Position numbers and translations under genes: made by a program. The notes beneath the pieces are model-generated. The model saw nothing but the letters and a program-made list of their open reading frames with translations. It was not told where the DNA came from and ran no database searches. Shown here in pieces: positions 1 to 5,533 of a stretch of DNA of 5,533 nucleotides (position 1 is the stretch's first letter; every line of letters starts with the position of its first letter). The stretch is from NCBI GenBank assembly GCA_003456055.1, contig DMPG01000097.1, positions 4,373 to 9,905 of the forward strand, read 5' to 3'. This stretch comes from Bacteroidota bacterium. GTDB taxonomy: Bacteria > Bacteroidota > Ignavibacteria > UBA10030 > UBA8401.

Positions 1-292
1 TACTCACGATAGCGTACACGATCAACGCAACTTCAGCTGAGAAAAATATAGCGGCTTTTGTATATCGTTCGGTTCTAAATTGACCTGCACCGGGAACTGC
101 CAGCGAATATAATCCATTCATGAAAGGATTTTGACGAAGATCGTTCGCAACGAGAGGATTTTCACTTTGCGTAATTGAATCTTGTACGGTGTTAACCAAA
201 TCAAATCTAAAATTTCCGGTGAATGTTTTTTCACCGCTAAGCAATACATTCACGACGCACATGAATAGAGCTACAAATAGTTTACCGCTCAT
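1..292 (-). CDS. DUF5683-like exported or membrane protein (3' end beyond window)
   Basis: A frame of 97 codons opens at ATG 290-292 and runs off the left edge without a stop. The start is well supported by AGGAG at 299-303, six bases upstream. Residues 1 to about 20 (MSGKLFVALFMCVVNVLLSG) look like a signal peptide. A polar stretch follows, then LYSLAVPGAGQF (61-72) and RYTKAAIFFSAEVALIVYAIV (76-96), the latter probably a membrane helix. A small-residue PGAGQ turn followed by RY.KA and a hydrophobic helix is the hallmark of DUF5683-type proteins of Bacteroidota and relatives, whose function is not established. The gene overlaps the end of the barrel-protease gene by 11 bases in another frame, so it is very likely co-transcribed and translationally coupled. 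The family call rests on a short N-terminal part; the existence of the gene is much more certain than its name. Confidence 0.78.
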   Translation of the reverse strand, partial: MSGKLFVALFMCVVNVLLSGEKTFTGNFRFDLVNTVQDSITQSENPLVANDLRQNPFMNGLYSLAVPGAGQFRTERYTKAAIFFSAEVALIVYAIVS

Positions 293-3200
293 GAAAATCT
301 CCTAGCATTCGTTTTATATCATTGCTGAAATCAAATCCGAACAACACGCCGAAATAGAACCGCCATTCTTTTCCGTACGACGCATTGACATTCCTTCGAT
401 TGTACGTAAACGAATCAAGTCCATATGTTCCGTTAAAAAATATTCTCGTTGGGTATGCATACCACGAGAATGCTTCAAGGCGTAATTCAAACCCAACATC
501 TCGTTTGAAGTCGCGGATATTTGGTAATCCATTCCACGCGTTACCGAAATCTGCATGGAACTCTCCATAGAGGCGGTCAAAATAGAGTTGAAATATTCGA
601 ATATCAATATCTTCCCAAATTGGATATCGGTAGGCAATATTTACTGATGCGACTTCATTTCCACTGATCGAATAGAATGGATATCCTTTCATTCCAACAA
701 GCCCACCGGCATAAAAATCAAAGAAATCAGGCACACGCGGACCAAAGATCGTTCCTCCGCGTAATGTCAACGACAACGTATGTTTCCAAAGCGGCAGAGG
801 AATGTGCTCTGTGTAACGAAGGTCAGCACGACGGATCGTATAGGGAACGAGTTTTAATTTAATTCCAGTTTCATTTGCCTCAAATTCCGAAGCACCAGTT
901 GAATCTTCCTTTGTGAAATGATCGAACTCATTATCAAGTCGAAATGCAAAAGAACGGCCTATAGGATTGATCTCATGGGTACGAGACGGTAAAATTCCTT
1001 TTATAGAATATTGAAGAGAAAAATTGTTTCCCTTAAAATAAATATCAGATGAGGCTGGAACAAGAAGAGCACTGCTTTTTACTAAGAAGGAACTGATCGC
1101 ATTGCTATACTGACTGTATGTATATCCTAATCGGAGTATACTATTTTCTGCAAAAAATGGATGCGTCAGGAAAAAATCAAACTCGAACAAACTATAGGTG
1201 ATATCTGCCGAAGTCTCTTCAAACTGTTCAACAATTGTAATTTTTTCATTTGTGCGTTTTCGAGAGACATTGTATACTTCAAGAGATGCCGTTGGAAATA
1301 ATCCAAACTGATATAGACCATAAATTCGATCCCGATACTCAAATTGAAGGAACAAATCACGTTCAAAAATATGGTTGATTGCTGCACCGCCAAACAATTG
1401 CATCTTTTCAATCACATCACCCGAAATAAAATAGAAACCGGGTTTCAAAAAATCTAATCCTGATGATTTTGTATTGTAGTTATCTATTCTGAGGAAGGGA
1501 ATGATCGAAAGACTGCTATAAATATTTTTGTACTCTTTCTTGTCTAGATTTGGAAGAGATGTATCATCATAATTTCTTAATGCAACAAAATCAAATTGAT
1601 TGCGTTTCAATGAGCCATCATCAATTTTGATTTCCGGACGGCGGATTCTTTCCGGCTCTAAATAATGGGAAGAACCAAAATCAAGCGAAACACTATCGAC
1701 AAGGTAATTGATCTTAAATCCTTTTGAGGTATATAATGAATATACGATCTTTCCTGAATCACTCACACTGGGAGTAAATGCTCCCCCAAGCACATTTGTG
1801 ACCTGAGTAACTTCTTTTGCGGCAACATTCAATTTATAGACATTAAAAATCCCTGTGCGGTCGGAAACAAAATACAAATATTTTCCATCGGCACTGTAAA
1901 CAGGGTTACGATCGTCAGGAGTTCCATCAACCAGAATCTCTACATTTCCGGTTTCCAAATTTACAGAAGCAATGTCCTGCTCTTCACGAATCGCATAGCC
2001 AAAAACAATACTCTTCCCATCCGGCGACCATTTGGGAAGGAATATCTGCTCGCCGTTTTTATAGCTTGTTATTTGCCGTGGATTCTCGCCAGTGGTATCG
2101 GCAACACCAACATTCATTGTTCCGTCATTCCCATATGCAAAACACAATAATTTGCCATCAGTTGATAGTGACGGATTCGCAGCGCGTAATCCTTCCGTTA
2201 ACTGGGTCTCTTCTTCGCTTTCAATTTCGTACACAAAAATATCTGAAATATTAACACCGATGTTTTGATTGTCAGTCAATTTTGAATAATAAATTTTCTT
2301 TCCATCTGATGACCATGATAACGTTGAGCGGACACCGGGAACCAGCATCGTTTCTTCTTTTGAATCAATGTCATAAAGATATAATGCAGATAAACCGGCA
2401 TAATCTGCTTCTTTATTGGAAATGTATGCAACCTTTTTGCCGTTGGGAGAAAATGTCGAGTTCATATTCCAAAAACCAACATCAGCGATCCTTGTTCCCT
2501 CAATTTTATTCGTTATTATTTTCTCTACTCTTTTCTGATAATCCGATGTGATGTGGCTCTTCCACTCATCATATACTTGTTGACCGGTTTTTCCAATAGT
2601 TCGTTCGATCGCTTGATCCATTGTGACCATATTTGTGCGGGATATATTCTTGGCGATCTTCGGAATAACATCTTGTCCGTACGTTTCGGAAAGATATTTT
2701 GTAAGCGCAAAACCGGCATTGTATGACGATTCATTTCCAAGAGAGGTCTTACCAAAAACACTCATTTCATTCCACGATAGCATGTTGCTGTCCAGAACAT
2801 ATGAACGAAGGATCATATCGCGATGCGAATCCCAATAATCATAACTCATTTCAGGACGATTATATTGAGCAACTCCCTCCGCAAACCAGCTTGGAATAAT
2901 AAATCCGGAAATAGGATATGAAACAACCGTATTGGGATAACCGTACAGAACATCTTGTCTTCGTTCTTCTTCGTAATTGAGCCACTGAAAATATATTCCG
3001 GGAAATTTACGTCCAAACTTCATGGAGGTTTGGATCTGTATGATGTGGGTAAACTCGTGAGCGATAACATTACGAAGCCAATTATGCGTTCCGCGAAGAT
3101 CAAAATCTAATGCCGGAGCCCAGATTAGAATTTTATTATCGTAAAAATATGCTGCGCCGTTTGAATTGTCTTCGTAATCGATCACTGCAAAACTTACTTT

Positions 3201-3452
3201 TTGGTCAGGCTCGTGCTCATACAATGTTGTCACTGGACCGTAAATATCCTCAGCAACTTGTGCAATGACCCGTGCTGTTCGTTCCGCACCGTCATGATAA
3301 TGAATGAGAAAATGTTTCGTTTCTAACGTCTGCCAATGCAAACCGCCGTGAGCAGCTTTTTCGTAATCCTGCCATTGCGAATATAAAGGAAGAGAACAGA
3401 GTGAAATTAAAAATAAAAACTGATAACCTGCGAAAAACTTTTTTCTCATCAT
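282..3452 (-). CDS. Gluzincin peptidase / TolB-like propeller / Omp85-like outer-membrane barrel fusion protein
   Basis: Complete, 1056 residues. A Sec signal peptide (MMRKK, then a hydrophobic stretch, likely cut near S25) leads into a peptidase-MA-like gluzincin domain (about 35-310). It has HEFTH at 132-136, the likely third zinc ligand E192 in WFAEGVAQY, and the family-like helix YNAGFALTKYLSETYG (244-259). Residues about 320-590 carry six PD40/TolB-type repeats, each with an S/T-x-DGK or close variant (near 335, 382, 431, 477, 521 and 566), enough for a six-bladed propeller. Residues about 645-1042 are rich in alternating aromatic/polar strands and contain GGLVGMKGYP (916-925), matching the L6 region of Omp85/D15 barrels, and a terminal strand ending at F1042. 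No POTRA domain is seen. Such proteins are often annotated automatically as 'biopolymer transporter Tol' from the propeller, which hides the peptidase and the barrel. The start is ATG at 3452, with a second ATG directly after it. Catalytic residues are intact, so activity is plausible; whether the barrel exports or only anchors is unknown. Confidence 0.92.
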   Translation of the reverse strand: MMRKKFFAGYQFLFLISLCSLPLYSQWQDYEKAAHGGLHWQTLETKHFLIHYHDGAERTARVIAQVAEDIYGPVTTLYEHEPDQKVSFAVIDYEDNSNGAAYFYDNKILIWAPALDFDLRGTHNWLRNVIAHEFTHIIQIQTSMKFGRKFPGIYFQWLNYEEERRQDVLYGYPNTVVSYPISGFIIPSWFAEGVAQYNRPEMSYDYWDSHRDMILRSYVLDSNMLSWNEMSVFGKTSLGNESSYNAGFALTKYLSETYGQDVIPKIAKNISRTNMVTMDQAIERTIGKTGQQVYDEWKSHITSDYQKRVEKIITNKIEGTRIADVGFWNMNSTFSPNGKKVAYISNKEADYAGLSALYLYDIDSKEETMLVPGVRSTLSWSSDGKKIYYSKLTDNQNIGVNISDIFVYEIESEEETQLTEGLRAANPSLSTDGKLLCFAYGNDGTMNVGVADTTGENPRQITSYKNGEQIFLPKWSPDGKSIVFGYAIREEQDIASVNLETGNVEILVDGTPDDRNPVYSADGKYLYFVSDRTGIFNVYKLNVAAKEVTQVTNVLGGAFTPSVSDSGKIVYSLYTSKGFKINYLVDSVSLDFGSSHYLEPERIRRPEIKIDDGSLKRNQFDFVALRNYDDTSLPNLDKKEYKNIYSSLSIIPFLRIDNYNTKSSGLDFLKPGFYFISGDVIEKMQLFGGAAINHIFERDLFLQFEYRDRIYGLYQFGLFPTASLEVYNVSRKRTNEKITIVEQFEETSADITYSLFEFDFFLTHPFFAENSILRLGYTYSQYSNAISSFLVKSSALLVPASSDIYFKGNNFSLQYSIKGILPSRTHEINPIGRSFAFRLDNEFDHFTKEDSTGASEFEANETGIKLKLVPYTIRRADLRYTEHIPLPLWKHTLSLTLRGGTIFGPRVPDFFDFYAGGLVGMKGYPFYSISGNEVASVNIAYRYPIWEDIDIRIFQLYFDRLYGEFHADFGNAWNGLPNIRDFKRDVGFELRLEAFSWYAYPTRIFFNGTYGLDSFTYNRRNVNASYGKEWRFYFGVLFGFDFSNDIKRMLGDFHER
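299..303 (-). promoter_or_regulatory. Shine-Dalgarno of the DUF5683-like gene, inside the upstream gene
   Basis: Read on the minus strand the sequence is CTAGGAGATTTTCATG: AGGAG, a six-base spacer, then the ATG at 290-292. It lies within the last codons of the protease-barrel gene, whose stop TAA is at 282-284. It fixes the start of the downstream gene and implies that ribosomes finishing the upstream gene can reinitiate here. Confidence 0.8.
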
Positions 3453-3468
3453 TATTTCACCACCGCAA
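3450..3468 (-). promoter_or_regulatory. Coupled stop/start junction (TAATG) with weak GGTGGTGA ribosome-binding sequence
   Basis: On the minus strand the junction reads TTGCGGTGGTGAAATAATG. The TAA stop of the M6-like gene (3452-3454) and the ATG of the protease-barrel gene (3450-3452) share one base. GGTGGTGA upstream is only a partial Shine-Dalgarno match and also encodes the end of the sorting domain (A-V-V-K). Translation of the barrel protein therefore probably depends on termination of the upstream gene. A second in-frame ATG at 3447-3449 is an alternative start. Confidence 0.6.
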
Positions 3469-5533
3469 TCTTTACAATCTGACTTTGTTCTTCCCCGCCG
3501 CCGCTTGCGGTGATCTGAGCAAAATAAATTCCACTTTGGATCTTAGAGATATTCCACTGCACTTCGTTATCCATTCCAGCATAACTCGTTCCATTCAACT
3601 CTTCAATTAGTTCACCTGCAAGATTCACTATCTTGATCTTTACCGTTCCCGATTTACCAAGGAAATATCGAATGTTCGTCGAGCCGCTATAGACTGGATT
3701 AGGCCAATTGTATGCAAATTTTTTCGGAAGAAGTTCGGAAGATTTAATATTTGGAATTGAAGTAAAATTCAAATAATTACTGTGTGAGTAATCAACTAAA
3801 AACCCTTTCCAAAATATCTTGGCCGTATCGATCAAACCGGTAACTCTCCATGTATATATTGAACTGTCTGTAGAAGCTACCGTGAGAAAATCATTCCATA
3901 ATAATAAGGATGAAACAACGCCCCCCGTTTGAAGTGGAAAACCATTTGATAATTTTGCTTTTGAATCTATAGAATAGATCTGACCATTAGATGAACCAAA
4001 AATGAGGAGAACATTATCGCTATTCTTCTGCTTTGCAATTACAGGACTCCCGATAATTTGTCCTGCATCTTTTATTTGAAATGGAAAATTTTCAATAAGC
4101 ACACCATTCGAGTTATAGATATACAGTTTGTCACCAGCACCGATTATATAGTCAACTGAACCGTCATTATTAATATCGTAAACAGCAAATGAACCTGTAA
4201 CTTTTTCTGGGACATTAAATGTCTTAATTAATTCGTTTGACGAACTAAACTGAAATGATCCAAATGTATTATCGCTAAAAAGAACATAGTTTGCTTTAGC
4301 ACCTCGGGAAGTAAATGATAAAATCTTTTTCCCACCGAACCCTTGCGGTGACGCAAATACGGATGCCGTATCAATTGAATAGGTGAGATAGAGATTCAAA
4401 TTTGAAACTGACAGCCCAATGACTTGGGAATGGAAATAGTCAATAGAATCTTTCTTCCACGTAGTCGGATTAACATTGTAATAATTAATCCTTCGACCTA
4501 TACTATCCCCAACAACAATATGACTTTGCCCAATACCCTCAGTAGAATAAGTTGCTGGTGGAGTCGTAAAAGTTGCCGAAGATTTAGTTGAAAACAAAAT
4601 ATCGGAAACTCCATCTGCATCACTGTCATTTGAGGATAGAACAAAAATTTCGTCACTTTGAATTCCTATAATCGAATTTTCTGATCGTGATAATATTCTT
4701 AATGGAGCAGGCTGGAATCTCCCCCCTTTTGGGTAGAACAACCCTGTAGCATTATTCAAATACGGCGTAAGATCATCCTTCAACACATAGATAGAATCAC
4801 CACTCGTATAAATCAACTCCTGTTTTCCATCTCCATTCAAATCTGCGGCAAGCGGAGCGTCGTTATTATCGAATTTCAGGTTCTTCCTTTTAATCACTTT
4901 CACCAATTGAATATTAGCATCACCGACATTTGCTTCAAATGTCATCCGGGGAGATGTGACTGAAAAATTCTTGAGAGTTACATGCGATTTTGCGTAGGTA
5001 TTTGTTAACGAATTAGGGATTGTATTCTCGGAAAATTCATTCTTGTAATTCGGAAAGATATTACCACTAAACCAATAATCGATCGGCGATCCGTCTTCAC
5101 TTCCCGATCCGGGGCTGCCAAAATCATACGTTTGACCGATGTCTTGCGATCCATCCGCTTCCTCAAGATCGATCCCACGTTTTTTGGGATCAGCATTGAT
5201 GGTGTTTGATGCAATATTCTTTTCGATGATTGTTTCATCAATATGCCAAATAAGTATACCGCCTCGATAATCATTGTACGCATTAATGATTCCTGGAAGA
5301 CTCCAATCAAGTTCATCAACATCAACAATAACACCATACGCAGAATCGATGGTAGTATTGGAAAAATAATTTTCATCTTGTGTGAACGATTTCTGGATTA
5401 TCTGACCATTCCATTTCATCGAGATAGAATGGCTGTTTTTTTGTGCGTCGCGATTGCGATTCTCAACAAGATAATATTCCTTCGCACTGATGGGAATCTT
5501 ATAAATTGTATCATTTCCTGTTGAATATAAACC
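3452..5533 (-). CDS. M6-family metalloprotease-like secreted protein with T9SS C-terminal sorting domain (5'-truncated by window edge)
   Basis: The reading frame stays open to the right edge, so the ATG at 5417-5419 is internal. The 38 codons upstream of it include YYLVENR, which matches the M6 family. Numbering from the edge (693 residues visible), residues 1 to about 205 are the C-terminal part of an M6 (immune inhibitor A) domain: YYLVENR at 20-26, GGILIWHID at 91-99, GIDLEEADG at 120-128. The zinc motif of M6 enzymes (HExxH type) would lie upstream and is not seen, so activity cannot be judged. Residues about 225-560 are FG-GAP/propeller-like repeats with three DxNxDG-type calcium loops (from D231, D303 and D453) and tandem 'LYIYNSNG...FPFQ' and 'IYSIDSK...GFPLQ' units. 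Residues about 600-693 form a type A T9SS sorting domain (NWPNP, SGIYFAQI, end KIAVVK), so the protein is expected to cross the outer membrane by T9SS after Sec export. The stop overlaps the next start (TAATG). The M6 call is firm as family; the substrate is unknown. Confidence 0.9.
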   Translation of the reverse strand, partial: GLYSTGNDTIYKIPISAKEYYLVENRNRDAQKNSHSISMKWNGQIIQKSFTQDENYFSNTTIDSAYGVIVDVDELDWSLPGIINAYNDYRGGILIWHIDETIIEKNIASNTINADPKKRGIDLEEADGSQDIGQTYDFGSPGSGSEDGSPIDYWFSGNIFPNYKNEFSENTIPNSLTNTYAKSHVTLKNFSVTSPRMTFEANVGDANIQLVKVIKRKNLKFDNNDAPLAADLNGDGKQELIYTSGDSIYVLKDDLTPYLNNATGLFYPKGGRFQPAPLRILSRSENSIIGIQSDEIFVLSSNDSDADGVSDILFSTKSSATFTTPPATYSTEGIGQSHIVVGDSIGRRINYYNVNPTTWKKDSIDYFHSQVIGLSVSNLNLYLTYSIDTASVFASPQGFGGKKILSFTSRGAKANYVLFSDNTFGSFQFSSSNELIKTFNVPEKVTGSFAVYDINNDGSVDYIIGAGDKLYIYNSNGVLIENFPFQIKDAGQIIGSPVIAKQKNSDNVLLIFGSSNGQIYSIDSKAKLSNGFPLQTGGVVSSLLLWNDFLTVASTDSSIYTWRVTGLIDTAKIFWKGFLVDYSHSNYLNFTSIPNIKSSELLPKKFAYNWPNPVYSGSTNIRYFLGKSGTVKIKIVNLAGELIEELNGTSYAGMDNEVQWNISKIQSGIYFAQITASGGGEEQSQIVKIAVVK
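3455..3715 (-). other. T9SS type A-like C-terminal sorting domain of the M6-like protein
   Basis: The last roughly 87 residues have the expected order of motifs: YNWPNPV at the start, a strand pair around TNIRYFLGKSGTVKIKIVNL, AGELIEEL, an NEVQWNIS segment, SGIYFAQITA, and a basic end KIAVVK. In the type IX pathway this immunoglobulin-like domain is recognised by the outer-membrane translocon and usually removed or swapped for a surface anchor by the PorU sortase. Here it predicts cell-surface or extracellular location. No T9SS machinery gene is in the window. Confidence 0.85.

Noticed and set aside
2282..2838. Plus-strand and alternate-frame open stretches opposite the large genes (for example 2282-2551, 2623-2838, and 5243-5524).
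   Set aside because: They lie wholly antisense to genes with clear domain content, show low-complexity or unrecognisable translations, and lack convincing ribosome-binding sites.
3393..3452. Lipoprotein signal in the peptidase-barrel protein (cysteine at residue 19).
   Set aside because: The residues before the cysteine are L-I-S-L, so the -1 position is leucine, not glycine, alanine or serine. An ordinary signal peptide cut near residue 25 fits better, as expected for a barrel protein.
3501..3510. Palindrome CCGCTTGCGG near the end of the M6-like gene, considered as part of a terminator.
   Set aside because: The stem is 4 bp with a 2-base loop, there is no T-run, and the next gene starts directly after with a coupled start. 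It encodes glycine-rich residues of the sorting domain.
5171..5191. Perfect 7-bp inverted repeat (GATCCCA / TGGGATC) around a 7-base loop with an A-run on the coding strand.
   Set aside because: It lies inside the M6 domain codons for D-P-K-K-R-G-I-D, lacks a U-tract after the stem in the sense direction, and the A-run is not in the frame needed for a classical -1 slippery site. The protein continues unbroken in frame, so chance in coding DNA is the simpler reading.
5417..5419. ATG as the start of the M6-like gene.
   Set aside because: The frame continues upstream to the window edge with family-like residues (YYLVENR), and no ribosome-binding site precedes the ATG. It is an internal methionine.

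Overview
The window is almost entirely coding and every gene reads leftwards (minus strand). It holds parts of three genes in one tight, overlapping array. In transcription order these are: (1) the 3' part of a gene for a large secreted M6-family (immune-inhibitor-A-like) metalloprotease with propeller-type repeats and a C-terminal type IX secretion (T9SS) sorting domain, 3452-5533 and open at the right edge; (2) a complete 1056-residue gene that joins a gluzincin (HExxH) peptidase domain, a six-repeat TolB/PD40 beta-propeller and an Omp85/D15-like outer-membrane beta-barrel, 282-3452; (3) the 5' part of a small exported or membrane protein resembling the DUF5683 family, 1-292 and open at the left edge.

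The T9SS sorting domain, the outer-membrane barrel, the AT-rich coding sequence and the DUF5683-like protein point to a didermic member of the Bacteroidota/Chlorobiota/Ignavibacteriota group. An Ignavibacteria-like lineage fits best, because the sorting domain of the form NWPNP...SGIYFAQI...KIAVVK is common there. This placement is inference from protein style, not from a marker gene.

The genes look like one transcriptional unit. The first junction is a TAATG stop/start overlap sharing one base. The second is an 11-base overlap in which a clear AGGAG Shine-Dalgarno lies inside the end of the upstream gene. There is no intergenic space for a promoter or terminator, so the promoter should lie to the right of the window and the terminator to the left. 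No RNA gene, mobile element, CRISPR array or notable repeat was seen.

All three products are predicted to act in or beyond the cell envelope: a secreted protease, a surface- or periplasm-facing protease tethered to an outer-membrane barrel, and a small exported or membrane protein. The coupling suggests a common role in surface proteolysis or processing of secreted protein, but no substrate can be read from the sequence. The most distinctive object is the peptidase-propeller-barrel fusion.
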